A DNA stretch of 64,000 nt from Siphlonurus alternatus (Eukaryota > Arthropoda > Insecta > Ephemeroptera > Siphlonuridae), in contig OX463779.1 of the NCBI GenBank assembly GCA_949825025.1, positions 33,180,203 through 33,244,202 on the forward strand. Reading direction: 5' to 3'. Made by a program: the position numbers and the translations under genes. Each line of letters begins with the position of its first letter. Positions within the stretch are counted from its first letter, which is position 1. Shown in pieces: positions 1 through 23,362 of this stretch. The notes beneath the pieces are model-generated. The model was not told where the DNA came from. It made no database searches and worked only from the letters and a program-made list of their open reading frames with translations.

Positions 1-1263
1 AACGCCAAACGTCTCTGTTCAGTATAATATATAAAGTATTACTGAAATAATAATATATAGCCTCGAGTACGATAGATTGATCAGAAATGTGATAGCTGTG
101 TAAACATACTTAAAAGTTGTGTTCATGTATTATTATTCTTTATATTATAAGGCCTAAGAGTTATAAAACAATATTTGTTAATTATTTCCTCTACAAGTAT
201 AAATTAATGCTATTACTGTTAGCTATCATTAAGTGATACTCTAATGTACACTGTGTACAATAATACACGAGCGTACATAATTATAACAAAATAACGGTGG
301 ACGTACATTAATTGAGTTGCGGTTTTTTACTTCATTATAATTATTATACAAACATGATTACATGTCTGTGACGTAATCCACTCTTTAATTAATAATTTAA
401 TATATTTTATGATGTTATAAAAATACTATTTTTTTTTTAATACCAACTTAACAAAATATATTAAGTTTTCATGGTCTAATAAGTTTTTTTATGAAAGCGG
501 CATTATTTTTCACGTAAAAATTGAGCATTATAAAAAACAAACTTTTAATTTATTTAAGTTAAACACTGTTGATTTTAGAATGTATTGCGGACATCAAAAG
601 TTAACACAACTATATAAGCCTAAAGGTTTGTATAAAAATTTACGACGGAGAGAAAAAATACAAGCGTTACAATCTATGCGAAAAAATTACTGCACTTGCT
701 GTATTTAAAATATTAAATATTAAAGTAAATGGATTGACTAAAAAGTAATCCAATAGATTATTTCGAATCAATGTATATTACATTATTATAAAACGTTCAT
801 CAAAATTTCAGTGAATACACAGAGCTGCATTCAAATTAATGCCATAGATTAGCATGCCTTATTCCTTGAAAATCATTGAAACTATCATGTTTTTAGCAAG
901 ATTTTCAAAATACTTAATTTTACTTCTGCGGCTATTCAGCTAATACCCTGTAATCATTAAAGAAAAATTAACCCTCCTCATTAGTTCAAATTAGAGCCTA
1001 AAGTTAACTAGCAGAAACACGAGGTGTAAATAAATTTTAATATGAACCGTAACTAATAACAATGGTTGGCAATGTTGGCATTTCAAATAAAAAATATACA
1101 CTGAAGTGAATCTGCTGGTATAATCACACGACGACAATGTTATTTGTTTGACGAGGGGAAAAAAATAACTCGCTCTTTTCGTTGAAAGACATACAAATGA
1201 CTAATAGAATTACTTATATTGATGTAATATATTATAACTATATAATAATTTAATTTTCTCAAT
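1..1263. other. AT-rich non-coding DNA
   Basis: I see no exon-like block, splice-bounded reading frame or clear repeat here. The stretch is uniformly AT-rich. If the membralin gene continues leftward, this is part of its long intron 8. Confidence 0.5.
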
Positions 1264-1603
1264 ATTGACAGTTGCCAACCTGAATGAAAATTTTCTAATT
1301 GATTTGGACCTCAAATTAAGTTATGTCAAAGAGCGTACATTATAAAATCTCTGGTTATGTACTGTCAAATTTTTCAAGATTTTTTTAACGCTAGAACACC
1401 TTAAAGTCGAGGGGAAAGACGCTGTGACGTCATAGTCATGCAGCGTCTTTTCGTATGTTTGCGTATTAAATATTTAAATTACTATGACGTCACAGCATTT
1501 TGCATTATGATTTAAGGGTGAGTGTTAGACTTTAAAAAAATGACAATCGATACATAACTCGATTCAAATACGCAATGAAAAAATTTCATGCGGGTTGTCA
1601 ATT
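1264..1603. repeat. Foldback element with TGACGTCA pair at its centre
   Basis: The outer arms match imperfectly in inverted orientation (ATTGACAGTTGCCAACCTGA against the complement of CGGGTTGTCAAT near 1590-1603). The innermost arms are a perfect 16-nt inverted pair, GCTGTGACGTCATAGT at 1421-1436 and ACTATGACGTCACAGC at 1481-1496. Each contains the CRE-type palindrome TGACGTCA. The whole reads as a decayed MITE-like hairpin. No target-site duplication is evident. Confidence 0.55.
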
Positions 1604-2480
1604 TCGTTGTATCAATTTAATTAGTAATATTTAATATTGACTATACGGGATCACGCCCCCGCCTTCCCTCCGTCTGCGTTCATTTTTTTTTTTTTTTCTA
1701 GTTTCGCCCCATGCCGTTTAGATATTGACTTTTAACTGAATTGTCTACACTAGTCTCTGTGTAGTACTATAATAACGATTGACGTACTGAGACGAGTCTG
1801 AGATGGATGACATGGTGCTGGGTGTGTCAGTGGCTCGAGTGTTGCCTCATTAAGCAGCCGCGCAAGCAGAAACCGAGTCCGCCCTTAGGGAGCTAGCTGG
1901 TAGCAACCCGATCCGTGGTCATCGCGCGCCACCAGATAAATCAACCCGCTCCATCATCACGACGCCGTAACGAGACACCAGCCAAGCAGCCAACCCACAA
2001 GCGCATGCAGCAACGGCATTCAAAATTGCACCACCTCCCTCCTTCGTTGACAGTCTATCCCATCGTTATTTCATACTGCTAGTTTATTTTTTGAATTATG
2101 GAACCGAAATTTGAACGTTCTTTATCATAATTTTTATTTAAATAGATAACGAAAATTTGCTAACAACCTCACTTTTTTCTTTCTTTCCTCGCTTTTAAAT
2201 TATATTAATTTGAGTTATTTGAGAAAATCAACATATCATAACTTTACTTCAAAGCATTTAACAGGGTCTCTATTGTATTTTTCTTTTCATTACTAGTTGT
2301 TTTTTTTTTTTTTTAATTTTACAATATTAGCTTAATTACTACATACAGCATATTATGCCAATAGCGTATTAAAAAGCATTCAAACTTAACAGAAAAATAA
2401 TTAAAAAAATCGTACGAATATGAGCTGCCAATGACCTAATTATAATTTTCTTTTAAACATAACATAACATACAGAATAAG
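1604..2480. other. Gene-free stretch with GC-richer block (about 1798-2070)
   Basis: The central 270 bp is clearly GC-richer than its surroundings and carries CpG dinucleotides. Neither strand gives a long reading frame, and the minus strand does not encode the missing membralin exons. It could be a LINE 5' region or an untranslated first exon. I cannot decide. Confidence 0.35.
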
Positions 2481-2483
2481 AAA

Positions 2484-3010
2484 TTGGCTAATATTAATTT
2501 CGCTATGAAGCAGCTTAGTAAAGTATGTAATTTAGAGTCTTTAAAATTGTGTATTACGGTTATGTGTACAGTGTACTTCATTATTACTTATGGAGTTCTT
2601 TTGTGGGGATCGCCTAAACATGCTAACAGTGTATTTGTAAGCAAAAAAAAAAATATATATATATTATAGAAGCATATATGATAAAGGTGAAGGCTGGTCA
2701 GAGTTGTAAAGAAAGATGGGAAGAACTTAATATTTTGAATATTCCCAAGTATTTGTATTTTCTTTATGATTATGTATGTTAAAAAAAAAAAATGTTTCAA
2801 ATTAACACAATTAATGTACAGCCAATATTGTGTCAATGAATTTGTGCTACCTGGGTGATGTGACTGGACATAATACTAGAGTTAAATTTTATTCATAAAA
2901 AATATGGAGGTTACGAGCAAACTAAAAGAAACCATTTTTATTTGAGCTCTGTATTGTATAATAAATTACCAGATTATATATATAAATACAGTAGATACTG
3001 TAACTGCTTT
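2484..3010 (+). mobile_element. Decayed LINE reverse-transcriptase C-terminal fragment
   Basis: The frame starting near 2484 contains ITYGVLLWGSPKHANSVF, which parallels YGIIFWGSYPNHLNRLF in the larger LINE at 6.8-8.4 kb. Downstream frames continue the same order (EELNILNIPKYLYFLYDY, then YNKLPDYIY), but they are broken by stops and frameshifts. It is therefore a 5'-truncated, mutated non-LTR retrotransposon remnant. A TTAA foldback lies directly against its 3' side. Confidence 0.6.
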
Positions 3011-3013
3011 TAA

Positions 3014-3378
3014 GGTAGAGATAATACGGAACAGCTGGCCCAATGCTAAAAAAATCCCATTCATAAAAATTATGAAAAAAATTTAAAATGTTCTCCTCTA
3101 CATCTTCTATCAGTAGGTAAAATATCAGGTATACAAAAACGAGCTAGTTTTCGAGTTATTAATTTTTAAAGTTTACTAATTTAACATGGAGAAATGGAAC
3201 TTCCATGTTAAATTGGTCAACTTCAAAAATTAATAACTCGAAAACTAGCTCGTTTTTGTATACCTGATATTTTACCTACTGATAGGGGAGGTAGAGGAGA
3301 ACATTTTAAATTTTTTTCATAATTTTTATGAATGGGATTTTTTTAGCATTGGGCCAGCTGATCCGCATTATCTCTACC
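3014..3378. repeat. Foldback MITE, TTAA-flanked (family 1, copy 1)
   Basis: Nearly the full length folds into one hairpin. The left arm begins GGTAGAGATAATACGG and the right arm ends CCGCATTATCTCTACC. The internal arm segments around 3095-3190 and 3190-3310 are close to perfect complements. TTAA lies immediately outside both ends, as expected for piggyBac-type insertion. A diverged relative is at 57935-58283 and shares the arm motif TCAGTAG(G/C)TAAAAT. Confidence 0.75.
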
Positions 3379-3382
3379 TTAA

Positions 3383-12216
<8,834 letters not shown>

Positions 12217-12269
12217 TCAACTCAAAAATGCCGAAATGTCATGTTGTACCTTCCATAGCTGCAACATAA

Positions 12270-13196
12270 AAAAGGAAATTGGAAATTGCTGGAAAGTAAG
12301 ATTAGTTTATATCTTGAATCATTTAATCAATTAATGTGCACATAGCACATGTATCGGTACATATGACAGCTTGTATCATATGCATACTGTACAGTATAGA
12401 TACCGTGTATTATCTTATTATTAATACAGTACATAGTATGCATAATTATGCATACAGAGGACATCATTTATAATAATTGCTCGTGGAAACTGTCTGTACA
12501 GTATAATGTTATATATATATGCATACACAATGCACACAGCATGCATACTGTACATATATATTATGCATACAGTACTGTACACAGATTTTTGTTGCATGTC
12601 AAAAGCAATGTAGCATATCATAATTTTTAGTAAGTACGTGTACGCTACCACTTCCTTGTTCATTAACTATTTTCCAATATAACAAATTGAAATAGAATTA
12701 GATAGAGAATTGCTCAAATGTTATAAAAAAAAATATCTAGGTCTCCTTAGCATAAGATTAGAGAGGATAGAAAGGGGCCTACTTACGGTACAAAACAGGA
12801 CTAAAAACACATTTCATAAATATTTTACATAACCAATGTAGCCACCAAATTAAACATTGCACTTTGCTACGTAGTTATACAAATTATGAATGTCTAACTT
12901 TATAGATGAACAGTGAAAATTAACAAAATTAAAGTTTACCAACAGGTTACAAGATTTTGACTGGCAGCCATTTTTGTGAAGTAAAAAGCTAAGCGAATTT
13001 TTATCAGCTGATGTAAAAAGCGCGAGTTTGTCAAACTAACTCGAACCAAGGATTTTGTATGTACACAGGGTAAACCAAGGATCTTGTATGATCCTAGGGG
13101 TAAACCATATATCATACAATCGATACGATGCATTAATTATAGATGATGAATGAAAATTTAAATTAAACTACGTTTAAGACATAAAAAGGGCATTCA
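12270..13196. other. Intergenic DNA 5' of membralin
   Basis: This AT-rich stretch should contain the membralin promoter and 5'UTR exon. I see no clear TATA box or CpG island. The many ATGCATAC/GTATGCAT runs at 12360-12600 form short imperfect palindromes. Confidence 0.35.
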
Positions 13197-13323
13197 CAAA
13201 GCCTTAAGGCCACAATTAAGGCTCAATAATTTAAGAGCAGAAATTTTGGGTGTAAAAAACACGTCTAAAATCAAGCGCTTATAAATTATTTATCGAGCCT
13301 TAAATGTGGCCTTAAGACTTTGC
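13197..13323. repeat. Short inverted repeat (MITE-like)
   Basis: ACAAAGCCTTAAGGCCACAA at the left pairs with the complement of GTGGCCTTAAGACTTT at the right. The arms of about 42 bp enclose a loop of about 40 bp. No duplication or coding content is visible. Confidence 0.55.
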
Positions 13324-15795
13324 CGCTTAATTGGAGCTAAAATCTAATGCAAATGCCTTATTATTTTTAAATTCTTATAAAATTAAATTACAATTGTGTC
13401 TATAATATATATATTATATAATCAAAAGTTAACTGCAATGCAGATAGTCGAGATATGATCCTTGTGATATATAACTGCATGATGGCTATAAATTTAAGTC
13501 AACAGCGCGCGCGGCGTCTTTCTAATATATTATATTTGTCTCACTCGATCATAAATAAAATATATGTACTGCATTGTAATGTATATTATTGGTATATAAT
13601 ATATATTTTTGAAGCATACGGTGCCATGTTTTTGACATGAAATGAAAATTATTTGATAGCTCTATATAGCTTTCGCTAATAATATATTACATTACATCGA
13701 CCAGTATATGTATTATAGCTAGTGCATTCAATTCATACAAAATTACATTTTAACTAATATATTGTTATTTATTTTTTGATAATTCACTGACTTAAGAATA
13801 AAGAACAAATCGTACGAAAAAAAAGTATGCATTACATATATGTGATATATTATTTATATTATTTGTATACGGGAATTTTATGTTTACATTTTGGGTAGCA
13901 CGGGGATGCCCGAAGCCGCCCGAAGAGCTTCGGGATGTAGGCAGAAAACTCTAAAATCCTATGCTGTGCGTGTTAACATTACTCACAACACCTCTTTTCT
14001 CATAACAGTTTTGGTCGCCAAATATTTTTTTTCACTAGCATTGGTTTTTCTTGTCACCATTTATGAAAGAAAATTCTACGAGAAATTATACAAATCGTCA
14101 GGAGAAATTAATTTCGAGACAAACTTTAACACATATTTGCTATGCCGCTGACAATGTTTTGCCTACACAATTATGACATCATATTGTTTTGTGACGTATG
14201 GTGAAAGACCCGTATAGGATGTATACTTAATTTATGCAAAAATTATTTAACAAACAAAAAGCTAGGAGTCACACATTTCCAGCTTTCCAACATAATGGGG
14301 AATTCTCCTACATTTATTTTAATTTTTTTTTCGGATGCGATATGCCTTGAAATTAAATGTCCTAAAACAAAAAAGTTTCAATTTTCAAAATTGGAGGCAT
14401 GAGAATTTTTTAAAAATTCCTCCTTTTGAATTTAGCGCCAAAACGTGACGTAGAAACTGCCTAGCAGGCAAAATTTTCCGGCAATAAATTTATATTTTTG
14501 ATTATCACTCTTAAAGTAAACTGATATTAGAGAAAAAACTATTGATACTAGGGTAGAAAAACCTGCTGATTTCGATCGTGTTACTAAAATTTATAGCCAA
14601 TGACTCCTTTTGACGCTCAAACTATGATATCAGGCAGTTGTTGTGTGTTAACTAGGGATGAGTTTCTATGTCACAATTTTCAGGTTTGCGCGCGGGTTGC
14701 ATACTTTGCCCCTATTCTAATAATCCCTTCAGAGTCCCCAAATTTGAGTTAAAAAAGTTGAAACTTAAGTCAAACTTATTGTTAATATGTACCCTATCAT
14801 CATATAGTAGTTAAATTAAAATTTGAGTTGCAAGAGAATTCGCCATTATATTTTACGAGTATATTTAAGTCTTTTGGTCTAAAATTCAACACATTTTACA
14901 GGTGCAGTCGTTGCACTGCAGTTTTTCATCAGACTTTATAAATTTAATTCTGTTGTGCATTAACAGAGCTGCAATGTTAAATTCCACGACCTTCCTCTGC
15001 AGAACAATAAATTGACCGATTGCATGTAAACTCGCACCTGGATTATTATATGTAAATTATGTATTATATATAATATATATATATATGCTGCCAAACAATT
15101 GAAATGAAATATAATTTATGTAGCAAATAATATGCAAATTTAGTTCTATATATATATTTATATTTATTTACTATCATAATTAATATATTAATTAAAAGTA
15201 AATTAAAATTGCTTAACTGAAAATTCATATCATGATCGAAATTAGAATTAAGAGCTTTAAAATATAATTCAAGTACTCCTGCGCTGCTTTATTATTATTT
15301 TGAAATGAATAATTTAATCCTGTTTTAATTCATGCAGTTAATTGCATGGAGTGACATATTATAAATGCTAGCTGTAAATAAAGTGACAGGTGTGTATAAT
15401 TTAGCCAGAGTGTGTTTTCATATTTTTAATAATTTGGTCTGATGCATATTAAGGTGACTATGAAACAGTAAATAGATATAATATTGTTTGTATATTTTTT
15501 AATATAAAAATTATTTGACACTAATTAAGAGATCATAAATCTAACTATGTCTATTCATATATTTTATAATGTATATATTTCAATCACGCATCTTTTATAA
15601 TACAAAAAAATTACATAACTTCAATATAATATATATATTATGTGTGTATAATAATGTTCATTAAAAATAATTGTAATTTATAGAAATATTGCACGTTTTT
15701 ATTAATAAAATGAATTATTGATGACACATCAACATAGTATGCAATGTGTGAAAGGTACAGAAATAGCTGGATGAAGATGCAAGTAGCTGGTTGAC
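13324..15795. other. Intergenic DNA between membralin and lipocalin L1
   Basis: No exon-like block is present. A frame at 13891-14151 has no splice context and no family resemblance. A GC-rich mini-hairpin (GCCCGAAGAGCTTCGGG) lies near 13915-13935. The remainder is AT-rich and unassigned. Confidence 0.4.
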
Positions 15796-18659
15796 TTAAG
15801 GGCACCCGGTCTGGTCGGTGAGGCGGAACTGATCCACCAAACCGTTGGCATCGATGACGGCCTGAGCGGCAGCCAGAGTCTCGCTGGAGGGTACGCGCTC
15901 GCGGGTCAGCAGCCACGCAGTCTCTGCTCAACCACACAACGTGTTAGTCAAGTCAGTCAAACAGTCAAGTGTCACAAAAGTTATCAGCTGACAGCTCAAC
16001 TTTGTACAATATACTGCATATACATGTACTTACGGAGGGTGGTGTCGGGAGCAGCCTGATCGCAAGACCAAACCACAGTGTAGTTCATATAGTCGGTTCC
16101 AAGCACCCAGTAATCACCATCAACACCTGTAATATATCAAAGATCAGAGTTATAGAGATTGCTCATTGCATAACAATAAAGATTAAAGCGCTAGAGAGGA
16201 ATTTGTTACGGTTGATTAAAGTTGATTGATAATACAGTAGATGAAATAGATCAAAATGCAATAAAATATTTTGTTTGTTTTTTATTATATATACTGACCA
16301 ACGGAGGGGAAAGTGACGATCAGCTTGGCTTCGCCAGCCTCTCCGACTGGAGTTGCGTATCCAAGAATGGTGTCCTCCACGAGGGTCCTATGTTCAACAA
16401 TTACACGATTATGCATCCGGTCCACACGACCACTATACCACATGTATTTTTCTTTATAATGAAAAAAAATATAATATATAAATATATATTTTTTTCATCT
16501 AATTTGAACATATTACAGATTTTAGTGAACAACAAGTTTGAGTTAGACCTCAGTTAGCTTGGAGATCGTCGAGTAGAGGGAAAATAAAAATTTCAAATCT
16601 TATATAATTATACATATATATATTAAAAATATATCGAAACAAAAAGACAGTAAATACAAAATACAATTCAACATCACGAATCAATTCAATTCTTATGGTG
16701 ATCGTAATATTCTAAAATCTAAATAAATATTATTAATTGTTATTTATTATTAAATGTCTTGCTGTTCGTGGATGTAGAAGGAATTTAAATATTCATTGCT
16801 AATATATTTGGCTTTAAGAAAATAATCATTTTTACTGTCTAGAAACATATATAGTTATTTTCAAGTAACTCAGTGATTTCAAATCATCTGCAATGAATTA
16901 TTTTATTCTACATCATAAGCAACGGCATGCAAGATAGGAGTTTTTCGTCACTTACACGCTGTTGATCTGGAAGTTGTTCACTCCGACGGTGCCGTTCGGG
17001 TTCTCGGTGTAAGTGGCAGTCACGCACTTGCCGTTGATTTGGAAGAAGGTGAAGTAACGCTGGTACTCGTACCACAGACCACCGTACTGTTGAGGACACA
17101 TTTCAAAGAAGGTTAAGGAAACGTTAAAAAAAATAATAAAATTTAATCAAATTGGTATGAGTTTTAAATACCATGTTCCAGCTATCAAATATACCACACA
17201 TTCACTATACAGGTCGTTTTTAGTGAAGTGAAACAGAAATTAACCTTTTAAATTTATTCATATAAACAAACATAGGACATTATACATAAATATAATATAT
17301 GCATAAAAACCTTTACTTGCAATGGTTTATAAACCCGGCCGTTTAATCACTGGCCGTGAAGGAAGTTGAAAGAATTACTACCATGTCGATCATGCATACT
17401 TTAATTATTAAAAGAATTTTTTTTAATATAGAAGTATTTTTTAATCGCTGAAAAGAATATCTAAATGTATATAATGATTTTTGTAATAATTTTATATGTA
17501 CCTTGTATATTTGCTAAATAAATTAGAAAGATACACTTGTATGAATTAATAACATTTACTTAATTATTTGAAAATGTATATTATATTATATTATATTATA
17601 TTATATTATATTATATTATATTATATTATATTATATTATATTATATTATATTATATTATATTATATTATATTATATTATATTATATTATATTATATAAAT
17701 AAGTCTATACCGTACGTACAGCAGCTGTCAGTGTAATTATAACGCAATTTTTATTACAAAAATAATAAAATATTTATAAATATAATACATTAAAGTGTCT
17801 TAATTCAATTTAAAATATTTGAAGTATATATCCTACATAGTAACAGCAACCGTACAAGATTTTACTGTAAATATTTATTCCTGATTTATAAATTAATTGA
17901 AATTAAAAATAAATAATACTTGAAGAATTGGTCTGATCGAAACCGAATAATAAAATACATGTATTGTATATTCACCATGCAAGAATATTATCTTTTTAAA
18001 GAATACTGACCGGCCATCAGTAGACAGTGGATTTATTGTATTTAACATTTTGAATAAAAATAAAATATGACATTTATATTTTTATAAGCTAAATATGGGC
18101 TTGCATGACATATCAATCAATTGATTAATTACTGATGATTAGAATATTATGGTAGTTATCAACTAGCCGCTTACTTGAATTTTAAATTCTTCTTGACTTA
18201 ATTTATTTATTAAATACTATACTCTGTGAATGCTTTGTTTGCTTTCGCTCGTCTATGTACATACGTATGTAATAGGTTTGATCTATAATACCCTCGACAA
18301 TGCTGGCGAATGCTATGGAGCTGGAGAAGCTGGTGGACTTACGCTGGGAATATCGAAGTCCTGAACGACCACGACTTCCTGGCACACGCCGGGCACAGAA
18401 ATCTGCGCACTGGCGCCCAAGACGCACAACGCCACACACAGGAGCACGGAGGATGTGGAAACCACTGAAAAAAGCGAGAAGTTACACAAAATGCACAAGA
18501 ATCAATAAACTTATTTATACGTCGAATAAAAATTTCATTATAAATAATTAATGCTAGAAAATTATTATATTTGTAAGAGCTATAATGAGCAGTACACGAT
18601 TAAAATTGTCTGTGAACGCTGAAAATATTATATACTTATACTCGTATATTATACTTACT
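15796..18659 (-). CDS. Lipocalin L1, apolipoprotein D/crustacyanin-like, secreted
   Basis: Lipocalins are beta-barrel carriers of small hydrophobic ligands; the ligand cannot be told from sequence. Minus-strand exons: 18659 (first base of ATG, rest of exon 1 untranslated), 18464-18343, 17086-16956, 16387-16299, 16126-16034 and 15923-15796, giving 187 aa. The signal peptide is MVSTSSVLLCVALCVLGASA. The GxW motif is in YGGLWYEYQRY. The second lipocalin block is LGTDYMNYTVVWSC and the third centres on LLTRERVP. Four cysteines (GVCQ, GKCV, WSCD, TGCP) fit the 1-3/2-4 disulfide pattern of apolipoprotein D. There is one glycosylation-type NGT sequon. The start codon is split: exon 1 ends in A and exon 2 begins TG. 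L1 is almost identical to L2. Its intron 2 carries a TTATA microsatellite. Confidence 0.9.
17577..17696. repeat. (TTATA)n microsatellite
   Basis: About 24 uninterrupted pentamers lie in L1 intron 2. The same motif occurs in opposite orientation at 19210-19333. Confidence 0.95.
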
Positions 18660-18687
18660 TGTTACTGATGGACCGGAGAACTTAATT

Positions 18688-18735
18688 GAATGAGAGCTAC
18701 AACCATCCGCTTTTTATACCCAATCGCTTATCGTT
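18688..18735 (-). promoter_or_regulatory. L1 core promoter: GATA motif and TATA box
   Basis: On the minus strand, GATAAGCGATTGGGTATAAAAA precedes exon 1, with the TATA box at 18718-18711. An initiator-like TCATTC at about 18693-18688 fits a start 25-30 bp downstream. The same GATAAGCGAT(T/A)GGGTATAA arrangement is present before L2. Confidence 0.7.
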
Positions 18736-19209
18736 ACCTCATGCTTACATAACTAGGTGACGACGATCCAAGGATCAATATGTCTTATCTCAGACAATAC
18801 AGTCATCGGAGATTGACACATATTCGCTATTTGTTGCCAAACTTTTATTTATTTTATATTATATTAAATAAGTTTAGGCAGGCATTTATAATTGCACGTC
18901 CTGTACAAGAGACACAAGAGATACTAAAAATTTTATTTTTTATAGAAATGAAAAGAGGGCGCAAAATTATTCCACTCTGATTTTCTTTTTTTTTTTTCTT
19001 TTTAGATTTTTTAGTGGCCATGGCAGGAAATATATATTATTAATAAGATAATAAGTTATTCAAAGTTCAGGTTTGAATCCACACCCTATTTAGTCTATAC
19101 TTTTTATATTGAAAAGTGCATAACGTCCTCCCTCTCGGTAGTTTCAATTTAAAAAAAAAAAAAAAGTTCCCACGCGGGCTCTAAAAAAATCTGGAAATAA
19201 TCAATAACT

Positions 19210-19333
19210 ATATAATATAATATAATATAATATAATATAATATAATATAATATAATATAATATAATATAATATAATATAATATAATATAATATAATATAA
19301 TATAATATAATATAATATAATATAATATAATAT
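19210..19333. repeat. (TATAA)n microsatellite, inverted relative to 17.6 kb
   Basis: About 25 perfect TATAA units lie between L1 and L2. TATAA is the reverse complement of the TTATA run inside L1 intron 2, so the two runs bracket the L1 promoter and exons 1-2 as an inverted pair. Confidence 0.95.
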
Positions 19334-19687
19334 CTACATAATAATCAATAATATACACGTACCCTATTCAATAAATAAAAATAATAAGTATGCATGGCAA
19401 CTAAAATTGACTATAAATAAAAAAATTAAATATATATTATATTAAAAAATAGTTATAAATCTGTGTAAATTCGTATATTTCAGTCTCTTTCATATAATTT
19501 CAAAATTTGCATAAGAAAAACTTAAATATAAATATATTTATAATATATTAATCTATTATAATCATTAAAAAAATTATAATTAGAAACATTGCATTTTTTA
19601 TTAACAATGAATTATTGATGACACATCAACATAGTATGTGTGAAAGGTACAGAAATGGCTGGATGATGATGCAAGTAGCTGGTTGAC

Positions 19688-23291
<3,604 letters not shown>

Positions 23292-23309
23292 TGTTGCTGA
23301 TCGACAGGA

Positions 23310-23362
23310 GAATGTGAGTGGAGCTACATCTAACCACTTCTTATACCCTATCGCTTATCATT
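23310..23362 (-). promoter_or_regulatory. L2 core promoter: GATA motif and TATA box
   Basis: Minus-strand TGATAAGCGATAGGGTATAA precedes exon 1, with the TATA box at 23345-23338. The layout matches L1 base for base apart from a few substitutions. Confidence 0.7.

Noticed and set aside
1798..2070. Possible missing 3' exons of membralin
   Set aside because: The minus-strand translation has stops and no membrane-spanning or conserved membralin sequence. The missing exons are more likely left of the window.
15638..15937. Minus-strand frame beginning MWLSRDCVAADPRAR
   Set aside because: It reads the last lipocalin exon in the wrong frame. The same holds for 19626-19829. The correct frame continues TAWLLTRERVP.
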